A DNA stretch of 37,671 nt from a bacterium (lineage in GTDB: Bacteria > Actinomycetota > Acidimicrobiia > Spongiisociales > UBA5794), in the NCBI GenBank assembly GCA_024226255.1, contig JAAELU010000452.1, positions 1 to 37,671 on the forward strand, in the 5' to 3' direction. Below are positions 24,215 to 32,477 of this stretch, one piece after another; position 1 is the first letter of the stretch; each line of letters starts with the position of its first letter. A program made the position numbers and the translations under genes. The notes under the pieces were generated by a model. It was given only the letters and a program-made list of their open reading frames with translations, was not told the origin of the DNA and searched no databases.

Positions 24215-24984
24215 GCGACTCGCGAGGGCTTGCCGACCGAGTAGCCGTTGTCACCGGAGCGGCCGGAGGAATGGGCGCAGCGATCAGTCACCGGTTGGCT
24301 GTCGCCGGCGCCTTTGTAATCGCGGCGGATGTGAATGAGGAAGCCGGTACTGCTGTGGCCGCGGCAATTCGCGAGAGCGGTCACGAGGCCGACTTCATCG
24401 CAACCGACGTCTCACAGCCAACCGCCGTCGCAGCTCTCGTCCAGGCCACTATGGACATGCACGGCCGGCTCGATTGCGCCGTCAATGCCGCTGCGATCGA
24501 GTTCGAGCAGGTCCCGCTCGCCGAGGCGGAAGACGACGACTTTGAGCGAATGATGGCTGTGAATCTGCGGTCGGTATTCTTGTGCATGAAGTACGAGATC
24601 CAGGCCATGCTTTCGACCGGCCGTGGCGGGTCGATAGTGAACATCGGCTCGACCAACTCCTTCCGACCTCAGGTCAACCAGCCGGCCTACACGGCGAGCA
24701 AGCATGGAGTCGTCGGACTCACCAAGTCGGCAGCGTTGGACTACACGAAGCACGGAATCCGTGTCAACGCGATCGCTCCCGGCGCTATTGACACCCCAAT
24801 GTTGCGCGAGGCACTCGAGCGGTGGAGCCTCGATCCACAGCGTGTTGAACGCCGCATGAGCCTGTTCGGACGTTTCGGAACTCCGCGGGAAATCGCCAAC
24901 GCGGCGCTGTGGCTGTGTTCGGATGACTCTTCGTTCACCACGGGGCACACGCTGGCGGTCGACGGCGGCTTCCTGGCCCACTGA
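24211..24984 (+). CDS. Short-chain dehydrogenase/reductase
   Basis: This classical SDR of 257 residues has cofactor motif VTGAAGGMGAAISHRLA (TGxxxGxG), an adenine-ring Asp after the second strand (VIAADVNEE, suggesting NAD(H) preference), ATDVSQP, a NNAG equivalent in VNAAAIEFEQ, catalytic Ser in NIGSTNSFRP and YTASKHGVVGLTKSAALDY (Tyr-x3-Lys). It ends with GHTLAVDGGFLAH. GTG 24211 is chosen over an in-frame TTG at 24196 because of a GGGAG ribosome site and the standard N-terminal length. It is divergent from a KstD-like flavoprotein, so both may act on the same hydroxy/keto substrate. The substrate is unknown. Confidence 0.9.
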   Translation: MSDSRGLADRVAVVTGAAGGMGAAISHRLAVAGAFVIAADVNEEAGTAVAAAIRESGHEADFIATDVSQPTAVAALVQATMDMHGRLDCAVNAAAIEFEQVPLAEAEDDDFERMMAVNLRSVFLCMKYEIQAMLSTGRGGSIVNIGSTNSFRPQVNQPAYTASKHGVVGLTKSAALDYTKHGIRVNAIAPGAIDTPMLREALERWSLDPQRVERRMSLFGRFGTPREIANAALWLCSDDSSFTTGHTLAVDGGFLAH

Positions 24985-25057
24985 GCACGTCGGCTCACCG
25001 GTGACACTCATCCAACCGCAAGGTGAGCCTTCTGCGCGCCGGTGTCGGCACGGCGGC

Positions 25058-26557
25058 TCACGAGCTGCGTGGCCAGTGGCTCGCCTGCTCGAAAGGAAGA
25101 TACGGCTCCATTTCGCCTAGGACCTTCACCAGCCACGCCCTGATCTCATCATGGGTTTGATCCGGGTCCTTCGGATGTACCTCCCACTTCGGTATTTCGG
25201 AATCGAGCTCGGATGGGTTTGATGGCCGGCCGGCCGCAAACCAGCTGCGGGCAACCGCTAGGAAGACGTCCTTCGGCACTTTCCCCACCCGCAGTTCTCG
25301 AACCGTTCTGCTTTCCCTTGGGCCGTAACCAATCCAGTGATCCGACCGGAAAACATATTGGCCGTCGATCATCAGCCAATCGCGCGGATTGGTCGACACG
25401 CGGACGAATGTCGAGAGCACAAGCTCGCCGAGAAACTCGACACGGCTATCCGCGTAGAAGACGGGCGGGTCATACACAATGCTCACGTTCTTGGGAATCC
25501 GCCTGAGAAGCCGTCTACCCGCGCCGCGATGATCGGAAAGCAGATTGTGGTCCCGGAGCAGCACAGAGTGGTGGGCCACCGGCTCCTTGCCGAGCGGGCG
25601 GGCGTCCTGGCGCCGCAGATCTTTGGGCCTGCCGAGATAGCCATTCGGATCGGGAGTCAGGTACTCGAGGTTCGTCTGGGACCAATTGGGTGGATCACCC
25701 GGGTCGCCTTCGAGCATCTTGAGCGCTTCGAGGAACCTTGGTGGAGCGGCCGGCTGACGATCCAGCTTCCGCCACGCCCAAACGGCCTGTTCCATCATCC
25801 ATGCCAGAGCGATGTCCGACAGCCCCCGGTCGACGTAGCCTCCTCCAACATTGGCGTGGACCCCTCGAAACCAAACCTGGTAGATGCGGGGGTGCCGCTC
25901 GTTAACGATATCCACGAGCTCAAATGTTGCCCTGACTTCGTCGAGCGCCATGGCATGAAAACACCGCACCACGTTGTCCGGCACCTTGAGATGCCATACC
26001 GAGCTGCGATTGCGAAGACGGCCAATCGGTATGCCAAACGTAGCAACGGTGTCCCACAGGCCGAGGAAGTCAATTGATGTCCCAACCTCGTTGGCGGTCC
26101 GCTTGGGGAATCTGCTGACCCAACCGAGGTCCCGGTAGTACCGGGGCAAACGAAAGCGCTTTCCGCTCGGATCGCGCACACCAATTCGGTCCACGACATT
26201 GGCAAAATGAACCGCCAGCGCGGCACCGCGGCTGAAACCGATGATGTCGATCTCCGTGTCCGGTTCGGCAGCGTGGTAGCGCTTCATCAACTCGAAGTAC
26301 ATCTCGCGGATGCGGCTCTTGCCGCCGGCGCCGAACACGCCGCCCATTACCCGGCCCACCGCTCCGAATCGGGTGCCAATGCCCTCGATGTAGTAGCTCT
26401 TGGACTTGCCGTAGAACTCCATGAATCGATACACATTCGTTTCCGAAGTGTCACGGCCGGGGGCGACATCGTCACCGTATTGGGAGGGGGAAGGTTCGTT
26501 GAGCGGATCCTTGCTATCACGCAGGTTCCACGTACCGTCGAACGCGTAGAGCGCCAT
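25058..26557 (-). CDS. DUF2235 (Tle1-like) alpha/beta hydrolase
   Basis: The 499-residue protein has the DUF2235 signature: FDGTWN (residues 6-11), TNVYRFMEFY, YYIEGIGTRF, nucleophile Ser109 in IIGFSRGAALA, FLGLWDTV with Asp169, and WFRGVHANVGGGYVDRGLSD with His234. The catalytic triad is therefore Ser109, His234 and one of Asp169 or Asp248. In Proteobacteria, members include type VI secretion phospholipase effectors (Tle1). No secretion genes or signal peptide are present here, so it is more likely a cytoplasmic lipase/esterase or a toxin domain of unknown target. It lies 7 nt downstream of a small charged-protein gene, probably in the same operon. It is convergent with the SDR. Confidence 0.9.
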   Translation of the reverse strand: MALYAFDGTWNLRDSKDPLNEPSPSQYGDDVAPGRDTSETNVYRFMEFYGKSKSYYIEGIGTRFGAVGRVMGGVFGAGGKSRIREMYFELMKRYHAAEPDTEIDIIGFSRGAALAVHFANVVDRIGVRDPSGKRFRLPRYYRDLGWVSRFPKRTANEVGTSIDFLGLWDTVATFGIPIGRLRNRSSVWHLKVPDNVVRCFHAMALDEVRATFELVDIVNERHPRIYQVWFRGVHANVGGGYVDRGLSDIALAWMMEQAVWAWRKLDRQPAAPPRFLEALKMLEGDPGDPPNWSQTNLEYLTPDPNGYLGRPKDLRRQDARPLGKEPVAHHSVLLRDHNLLSDHRGAGRRLLRRIPKNVSIVYDPPVFYADSRVEFLGELVLSTFVRVSTNPRDWLMIDGQYVFRSDHWIGYGPRESRTVRELRVGKVPKDVFLAVARSWFAAGRPSNPSELDSEIPKWEVHPKDPDQTHDEIRAWLVKVLGEMEPYLPFEQASHWPRSS

Positions 26558-26564
26558 CTACGGC

Positions 26565-26747
26565 CTAGTCATCGTCGCGAGGCATCATGGGCGCACGATC
26601 GCGCGCGCCGGCCTCCTCAGCTTCGCTCTCGTCGTCAACTGCCTTGGCGTGGTCGTGTCGACGATCATCGTCGATCGCCTTGTCCTGCTTCGATTCCTCA
26701 TGAGCGACCTTCTCGAGGTCGTCGCCGTTGTCATCCATTGACATCAT
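26565..26747 (-). CDS. Small charged protein, partner of the DUF2235 gene
   Basis: A 60-residue ORF chosen from ATG 26747 because GGGGAG lies about 7 nt upstream; the frame is open further to 26963 but without a ribosome site. The protein is almost entirely charged: DDNGDDLEKVAHEESKQDKA, then DDDRRHDHAKAVDDESEAEE, and ends MMPRDDD. It has no Cys or aromatic residue and no hydrophobic core, so it is expected to be disordered. Its stop lies 7 nt from the DUF2235 start, which suggests co-expression. It could be a chaperone-like or inhibitory partner (an immunity or adaptor role is a guess), or it may be a non-functional ORF. Confidence 0.5.
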   Translation of the reverse strand: MMSMDDNGDDLEKVAHEESKQDKAIDDDRRHDHAKAVDDESEAEEAGARDRAPMMPRDDD

Positions 26748-26898
26748 CAGATCGGTCTCCCCGGCTCGGATACTTCTCTCAAGAATACGCCGCCGGGCCG
26801 GCTCCACGCAGCCTCGATCCGGTGAGGGCCCCTTCAGCGCTGCCGAGGGCGGACAGAATCTGTAGGGTCGGCAAATAGGCGAATCGTGGAGAAGAGGC

Positions 26899-27891
26899 GT
26901 GGCAGCACCGAGCATCGTCGGCGATGGGACCAAGTTCTTCATCAACGTCCTGAATGACAACACGTTTCAGAAGCTCGGCGTTCTGACAAGGACCGAGGGA
27001 CGATTCTCGTGGGCCGTCCTCGACCCCCGGCGGCACCTCATGAACATCTGGGAGAAGGACCGGGCGGACTTCAAACAGGCGGCAATCGACCGCAACGCCT
27101 CGGCCATCACGAATGGCCCCTTTCTGCGCTACAACGGTGGCACCAAATACACCGCTACGGCCGGGTATGCAGCTTCGTCGCTGGCGTCCACGGTCGGGTT
27201 CGGCATCTCTGCATTGCTATCGCCCAAGAGTATGTGGGGGCCAATCAGCAATATGCACAGCAAAGTCGATGCTCTCCTCCAAGTTGCGTACTTCAGCACG
27301 CATGCTTCGGAGGGCTACATCTTCGGCACTGCTGAGTCCATCGTCGAGGACGATCTATCGCGTCCCAATGCGAGTTACTTCGGGCGCAATCAAGGACGAC
27401 TCTTTGGGGACTATGTGGTTGCCAGGGGCGACCCACCGACCATAAACGAGGTCATCGGCGGCCTGTTCCAGAGCGTTGAGAATTACGCGGCGGTAGATGC
27501 CGGGGACACCGCTCAACTCGGAACTTGGGGAAAGGCGCCAATTCTCTCGGCCCCACCTGACAAGATGAGAATCTTCGAGGAAGCAGGCCTATCCGAGGCG
27601 GTGGAAATCTACGAAGAAGCTGCGCGCAGTCCCGGCGAAGAGGGCGTACCGATCGGGGAAGGCGTCGAGGCAACGGACCTCTGTGATGGTCTGATGATCG
27701 CGCTTTTTGGGGGCGGCTCACCCGAGAAGTACGCCAACATGCTCGCGGCGGTCCTCGTGGAAAGCGCCGTACGCGTTGACGGCAACGAGTCGATATTGCT
27801 CGGCAGCGGCTCCGTCCTCCTCCAAGGAAGCGGCATGCCGTTCTACAAAGAGAAGTACAACAAGTACGGGTACGAGTTCAAAGCGGGCTGA
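26899..27891 (+). CDS. Unrecognised 330-residue protein
   Basis: The GTG at 26899 follows GGAGAAGAGG. No signal peptide is evident. I do not recognise the family. AITNGPFLRYNGG in the N-terminal half and ILLGSGSVLLQGSGMP near the end are faintly reminiscent of phosphodiester-glycosidase (DUF2233) proteins, which have NGGFF and DGGGS-type motifs, but this is a weak impression. A moderately hydrophobic stretch (TAGYAASSLASTVGFGISAL) occurs at about 90-110. It is divergent from the DUF2235 operon (152-bp gap), so both may share control. Function unknown. Confidence 0.65.
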   Translation: MAAPSIVGDGTKFFINVLNDNTFQKLGVLTRTEGRFSWAVLDPRRHLMNIWEKDRADFKQAAIDRNASAITNGPFLRYNGGTKYTATAGYAASSLASTVGFGISALLSPKSMWGPISNMHSKVDALLQVAYFSTHASEGYIFGTAESIVEDDLSRPNASYFGRNQGRLFGDYVVARGDPPTINEVIGGLFQSVENYAAVDAGDTAQLGTWGKAPILSAPPDKMRIFEEAGLSEAVEIYEEAARSPGEEGVPIGEGVEATDLCDGLMIALFGGGSPEKYANMLAAVLVESAVRVDGNESILLGSGSVLLQGSGMPFYKEKYNKYGYEFKAG

Positions 27892-27898
27892 AGCGCAT

Positions 27899-27929
27899 CC
27901 GGGGCCGCAGACTCACAGCCACGCCCCGG
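27899..27929 (+). terminator. Possible terminator hairpin
   Basis: CCGGGGC and GCCCCGG form a perfect 7-bp stem with a 17-nt loop, starting 8 nt after the stop of the gene at 26899. No T-tract follows. A weak terminator candidate. Confidence 0.35.
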
Positions 27930-27989
27930 GCCACAATCGACTCCGGCTGCAGCGCCAGCGGCAGCGAGGTAGCGCCGGTCTCCCCCGCA

Positions 27990-28010
27990 TACAATGCGAC
28001 TGAAGGAGGA
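27990..28010 (+). promoter_or_regulatory. -10 element and ribosome site of the dehydrogenase gene
   Basis: TACAAT (27990-27995) resembles a -10 hexamer, with no clear -35. GAAGGAGGA (28002-28010) is a near-perfect Shine-Dalgarno 6 nt before TTG 28017, which decides that rare TTG start. If the -10 is real, the leader would be very short. Confidence 0.5.
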
Positions 28011-28016
28011 AGGCGC

Positions 28017-30464
28017 TTGGCAGATATCCCGGAGCGTGCCCGCGTCGTCATCGTCGGCGGTGGCGTCATTGGCTGCAGCGTCGCCTACCACCTGGCTCAT
28101 TTGGGCTGGACCGACGTGGTCCTGCTGGAGAGGGATCGCCTGACGTCCGGCAGCACTTGGCATGCTGCCGGCCTGATTGTGACCTTCGGATCCACCTCCG
28201 AGACCTCCACCGAGATGCGGACCTACACCCGGGACCTCTATGCCCGCCTCGAGTCAGAGACCGGGCTGGCAACCGGATTCAATCCTGTCGGATTCATCGA
28301 GCTCGCCGCGGAACCGGATCGCCTCGAGGAGTATCGGCGGGTCGCCGCTTTCAACCGCCATCTCGGCATCGACGTCCATGAGATCTCGGCGGCCGACGTG
28401 GCGGACCGGTTTCCACTGGCGCGCACCGACGACATCCTGGCCGGGTTCCTCGTGCAAGAGGATGGAAGGGCCAACCCGGCCGACGTCACGATGTCTCTGG
28501 CCAAAGGTGCTCGTCAACTGGGAGTCACGATCGTTGAGGGCGTCCCAGTCACGGGAGTGACTCAGATCGACGGAACGGTCACCGGCGTTCGCACCGAACT
28601 CGGAGAGATCGAGGCTGAGTATGTGGTCAATTGTGCCGGGATGTGGGCTCGTCAGCTCGGCGAAGAAGCGGGCGTGAACATCCCCTTGCAGGCCGCCGAG
28701 CACTACTACCTGATCACGGAGCAAATGGAGGGAATCTCGCAGCAATGGCCGATCATCGAAGATCCCGCCTCCTATGGCTACTACCGCGAGGAAGGCGGCG
28801 GGCTCATGATCGGCCTCTTCGAGCCTGAGGCGGCTCCGTGGAAGGTCGAGGGAGTACCGGAGGGCGCCAGCTTCGTTGAGATCGCGCCGGACTGGGACCG
28901 GATGGCGCCATTCGTCGACAGGGCGATGCGACGGGTGCCGGCATCGTTCGATGCGGGCGTTCGCAAGTTCTTCTGCGGCCCGGAGAGCTTCACGCCGGAT
29001 CTGCAGCCAATCGTCGGCGAAGCACCGGAACTGAGGAACTACTTCGTGGCGGCCGGCCTGAACTCGATCGGCATCCTCACCGGTGGCGGGCTGGGGCGGG
29101 TGCTGGCCCACTGGATCGTCAACGGTCGGCCCGATGTCGACGTAACCGGTTTCAACATCGACCGACTGCGCACCTACCAAGCGAATCCGCAGTATCGCCG
29201 AGCCCGGACCATCGAGTCATTGGGACTGGTGTACCAGGCTCACTATCCGACCCGGTCGATGAAGACCGCTCGTGGCGCCAAGCTGTCACCGCTGCACGAT
29301 CGACTGGCCGCACGCGGCGCCTACTTCAGGGATGTCAGCGGTTGGGAGGGCGTTGACTGGTTCGCCCCGGCCGGTGTCGCGCCGGAGACGGAGAAACTGT
29401 CGTGGGGGCGTCACAACTGGTTCCCGTATTGGCAGGCCGAACACGAGGCGGTCCGCGACGGCGTGGCGCTCATTGACATGTCGTTCATGTCGAAGTTTCT
29501 TGTGCAAGGTCGTGATGCCGGCCGTCTGCTGAGCTTGCTCTCGGCCAACCATGTTGACGGCGAATCTGGCGTTATCACGTACACCCAGTGGCTCAACGAT
29601 TCCGGCACGCTCGAGGCCGACCTCACCGTCGCCAAACTCGACCATCAGAGGTTCTGGGTAGTGGCCACGGACACTGCCCACCGCCATGTTGAGAACTGGA
29701 TGCGGCGCCATATCGCTGCTGACATGGCGGTCTCGGTCACTGACGTAACTTCGGGCTACGCCATGATCAGCGTTCAGGGACCACACTCGCGCCGACTGCT
29801 GCAATCGATTACCTCGGTCGACATGTCGGACGAGGCTTTCCCATTCCGGGCGGTCCGCCATGTCGACATTGGCCTCGGGGTCGCGTTGTGTATCCGCATC
29901 ACCTATGTCGGAGAGCTCGGCTACGAGCTGTACGTCCCCGCCGAGCAGGCGACCAATGTCTTCGACACTCTCGTCGAGGCGGGCGAACCCTTCGATCTGC
30001 GACTGGCCGGCCTCAAAGCTCTGTCGAGCCTGCGGATGGAGAAGGGATACCGGGACTATGGCCATGACATCGACAACACCGACAACGTCTGGGAGGTCGG
30101 TCTCGGCTTCGCCGTTGACCTGAATCGACCGTTCATCGGCCGAGACGTCGTCGCCGCCCAGAGGACGGCGGGCCAGCCCACCCAACGTCTGGTCCAGGTC
30201 CTCGTGAGCGACCCCGAACCGCTGATGCACCACGCTGAAATCGTCTATCGCGGCGACGTTGCCGCCGGTTACGTTCGTGCCGCCTCGTACGGTTTCAGCC
30301 TTGGCGGGGCTGTCGGCCTGGCGATGATCGAAGCCGATGAGTCCATCACCCAGGCGTACCTCGATGAGGGAATGTGGGAGATCGACATCGCCGGCATCCG
30401 CTATCCCGCCACGACTTCGCTCAAACCGCTCTATGACCCAAAAGCCGAGCGGATCAAGAGCTGA
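28017..30464 (+). CDS. Dimethylglycine/sarcosine dehydrogenase-like FAD and GcvT protein
   Basis: The 815-residue protein has a DAO-type FAD domain (about 1-390), a FAO_M linker and GcvT plus GcvT-C folate-binding domains (about 430-810), the arrangement of dimethylglycine and sarcosine dehydrogenases. FAD motif: VVIVGGGVIGCSVAYHLAHL. His49 in SGSTWHAAGL fits the covalent FAD attachment site. The GcvT part has DMSFMSKFLVQGRDA, VISVQGPHSRRLLQ-like ISVQGPHSRRLL, ITYVGELGYELYVP and LRMEKGYRDYGHDIDNTDN. It probably oxidatively demethylates an N-methylated amine and passes the one-carbon unit to tetrahydrofolate. The exact substrate cannot be read. TTG is used as start on the strength of its ribosome site. 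The next gene begins 39 nt later, so they may form one operon. Confidence 0.88.
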   Translation: MADIPERARVVIVGGGVIGCSVAYHLAHLGWTDVVLLERDRLTSGSTWHAAGLIVTFGSTSETSTEMRTYTRDLYARLESETGLATGFNPVGFIELAAEPDRLEEYRRVAAFNRHLGIDVHEISAADVADRFPLARTDDILAGFLVQEDGRANPADVTMSLAKGARQLGVTIVEGVPVTGVTQIDGTVTGVRTELGEIEAEYVVNCAGMWARQLGEEAGVNIPLQAAEHYYLITEQMEGISQQWPIIEDPASYGYYREEGGGLMIGLFEPEAAPWKVEGVPEGASFVEIAPDWDRMAPFVDRAMRRVPASFDAGVRKFFCGPESFTPDLQPIVGEAPELRNYFVAAGLNSIGILTGGGLGRVLAHWIVNGRPDVDVTGFNIDRLRTYQANPQYRRARTIESLGLVYQAHYPTRSMKTARGAKLSPLHDRLAARGAYFRDVSGWEGVDWFAPAGVAPETEKLSWGRHNWFPYWQAEHEAVRDGVALIDMSFMSKFLVQGRDAGRLLSLLSANHVDGESGVITYTQWLNDSGTLEADLTVAKLDHQRFWVVATDTAHRHVENWMRRHIAADMAVSVTDVTSGYAMISVQGPHSRRLLQSITSVDMSDEAFPFRAVRHVDIGLGVALCIRITYVGELGYELYVPAEQATNVFDTLVEAGEPFDLRLAGLKALSSLRMEKGYRDYGHDIDNTDNVWEVGLGFAVDLNRPFIGRDVVAAQRTAGQPTQRLVQVLVSDPEPLMHHAEIVYRGDVAAGYVRAASYGFSLGGAVGLAMIEADESITQAYLDEGMWEIDIAGIRYPATTSLKPLYDPKAERIKS

Positions 30465-30503
30465 TAATCGAATGATCACGATCGCCGTAGGCTGGGAGCG
30501 CTG

Positions 30504-32126
30504 ATGGACAACAACACAACCGATAAGACAGCCCGGCCCTGGAGTCACGACATTCCGGACGGTCCGTGGGACGCCGTCGTCATTGGATCGGGAATGGGCG
30601 GTATGGCGGCTGCTGCCCTCCTCGCTAGGGCCGGTCGCCGAGTTCTGGTGCTCGAGCAGCACGCCATACCGGGCGGCTTCACACAGACTTTCAAACGACC
30701 GGGATACCGCTGGGACGTTGGGGTGCACATCGTCGGCGAGATGACAGACCGCAGCTTCCCGGGACGGATGCTGGACTACCTGGCCGGTGGCCGTCTCTCA
30801 TGGGAGTCGGTCGGCCCGATCTACGACGAATTCAACTTCCCAGACGGGTTCACCATCCAATTCCCCGATTCGCCCGAGGCCTTTCGAGCAACTCTTGCCG
30901 AGTCGTTCCCGGATTCACGGCAGGCGATCGACGAATACCTGGCTCTCGTCAAGAACACGGCGCGCGCCGCCGGTAGGTACCTACAGATGCGGGCGATGCC
31001 CCGATACCTCTCCCTCGGTGGCCCGAAGAAGGCAACGGAGGCAGCCCTCCCCCACATCACTGCCACCACGCAGGAGGTGCTGGAATCCATCGTCTCGGAT
31101 CCTCAGCTGCGCTCTGTCCTAGCCGCCCAATGGGGTTACTACGGCGCTCCGCCATCCCAGTCGTCATTCGCCATGCACGCATTGATGGTGCAGCATTTCA
31201 TTCACGGCGCCTTCTACCCGGTAGGTACTGCGGCCAGTATCGCTCCCGCCATGCTGCAGACGGTCACTGACGCCGGGGGCTGGACGGCCGTCCGCCATTC
31301 GGTGTCCGAGATCGTCGTTCACCGGGGTCGGGCGACCGGGGTTCGACTCGCCGACGGTTCCGAGATCTCCGCAAAACAAGTCATCAGCGCCGCCGGGGCC
31401 CCTCTGACCGCGGTCATGCTGGGCGATGATGCTCCAGCCTCGTGGGCCAGCTCCTACCGGACTGCCGGCCCGGCCCACCTTTCGCTCTACCTCGGTTTCG
31501 CCGGGACAGACATCGAGTCGCTAGGGGCGGAACGATTCTGCCAGTGGTATTACGACTCTTGGAGCGTCGAGACCATCGACTGGAAGATCGACTCAGCCAC
31601 GCCACCCGGGCATGCCCCCGTCATGTTCTGTAGCTTTCCATCTCTCAAGGATCCCGACCACCGGCCAGGTGAGCAACTTCGCCACACTGGAGAGGCCATC
31701 ACGTTTGTGCCTTGGGAGTCGTTCTCTGACTGGCAGGGCACTCGATGGAAACGCCGCGGCGACACGTACGACAGCTTCAAACAACGGCTCACAGACGCTC
31801 TGCTCAACCAATACGTCGACCGATACCCCAAGCTCGCGTCCTACATCGATCACGTCGAACTTTCGACGCCGCTATCGACCAATCACTTCACCGGCGCCTT
31901 CCGGGGATCGATTTACGGCCTCGGAACCGAACCGGAGCGATTCACCGACGAAGCCCTTGCGCCGCGGACCGCGATCCGCGGCTTGTATCTCGCCGGATCG
32001 GACGCCGGGACGCCGGGCATCACAGGGGCCCTGATCGGCGGAGCGCTGGCCGCGGTTGCCGCAGAACCGATCCGCGCCGGCCGCCACGTTCAGCGGCTGA
32101 TGGCCGGCAAGCCGGTGTCTCTGTAG
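30504..32126 (+). CDS. CrtI/CrtISO-like FAD-dependent oxidoreductase
   Basis: The 540-residue protein belongs to the phytoene desaturase/carotenoid isomerase/retinol saturase group. N-terminal dinucleotide motif AVVIGSGMGGMAAAALLARA, then VLVLEQHAIPGGFTQTFKRP and RWDVGVHIVGEM; the FAD-binding C-terminus is IRGLYLAGSDAGTPGITGAL. No carotenoid genes (crtB, crtE) are near, and members of this group include many uncharacterised saturases and desaturases, so a polyene or lipid substrate is likely but unspecified. ATG 30504 follows GGGAG. The preceding gene lies 39 nt upstream in the same direction. Confidence 0.85.
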   Translation: MDNNTTDKTARPWSHDIPDGPWDAVVIGSGMGGMAAAALLARAGRRVLVLEQHAIPGGFTQTFKRPGYRWDVGVHIVGEMTDRSFPGRMLDYLAGGRLSWESVGPIYDEFNFPDGFTIQFPDSPEAFRATLAESFPDSRQAIDEYLALVKNTARAAGRYLQMRAMPRYLSLGGPKKATEAALPHITATTQEVLESIVSDPQLRSVLAAQWGYYGAPPSQSSFAMHALMVQHFIHGAFYPVGTAASIAPAMLQTVTDAGGWTAVRHSVSEIVVHRGRATGVRLADGSEISAKQVISAAGAPLTAVMLGDDAPASWASSYRTAGPAHLSLYLGFAGTDIESLGAERFCQWYYDSWSVETIDWKIDSATPPGHAPVMFCSFPSLKDPDHRPGEQLRHTGEAITFVPWESFSDWQGTRWKRRGDTYDSFKQRLTDALLNQYVDRYPKLASYIDHVELSTPLSTNHFTGAFRGSIYGLGTEPERFTDEALAPRTAIRGLYLAGSDAGTPGITGALIGGALAAVAAEPIRAGRHVQRLMAGKPVSL

Positions 32127-32149
32127 AAGCAACCCCGACGTTGGCTAGA

Positions 32150-32401
32150 TCAGGCTTCAGACGTGGACTTGAGTTTGGCCAGGCCCTTCTCAAAGTCCTT
32201 GCCAACCATCTTGTCCATGCTGACGAAAACGCCCATGATCCTGGACATCCAGGTGTGGTTGCCGGTCATGGTCCAGATCACGTTGGTGCCGTTCGCTTCG
32301 GGCCTCAACACGAAGCCGGTCACGCTCGATGACTTGAACGGCTTGAGAAACTCGAGGTCAATGGTGACCTGCTCGGACTGGGCAAGATCTGAGATCGACA
32401 T
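32150..32401 (-). pseudogene. SRPBCC-family remnant lacking its N-terminal half
   Basis: The 83 codons match the second half of SRPBCC/polyketide-cyclase-like proteins: MSISDLAQSEQVTIDLEFLK, then PFKSSSVTGFVLRPE, NGTNVIWTMTGNHTW and DKMVGKDFEKGLAKLKS. Normal members are about 150-180 residues and have a helix-grip N-terminus (WPEW-type motif) before this segment. Upstream of the ATG the same frame reads LARRAAAGE and meets a TAG at 32432-32434, so the first half is gone. Family resemblance starts right at GEM, where normal proteins have a similar VGEGRM motif. No ribosome site precedes the ATG. The deletion end abuts the promoter side of the divergent acyl-CoA ligase gene. Confidence 0.75.
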
Positions 32402-32477
32402 CTCGCCGGCAGCAGCGGCACGCCGCGCGAGCTACTTTGTCCTTTCAGTAGAAGCCGTCGCGAGGAGGAAAGAGGAC

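Noticed and set aside
26748-26963. Upstream extension of the small charged protein to 132 residues
   Set aside because: It has no ribosome site, overlaps the start of the divergent gene at 26899 and is Pro/Arg-rich shadow-like sequence.
28254-29180. 308-codon minus-strand ORF
   Set aside because: Antisense shadow of the dimethylglycine dehydrogenase-like gene.
29286-30728. 480-codon minus-strand ORF
   Set aside because: Antisense shadow spanning the dehydrogenase and CrtI-like genes, both of which have clear motifs.
32163-32477. N-terminal extension of the acyl-CoA ligase
   Set aside because: It overlaps the antisense SRPBCC remnant and has no family similarity; GTG 32478 with a good ribosome site gives the normal length.
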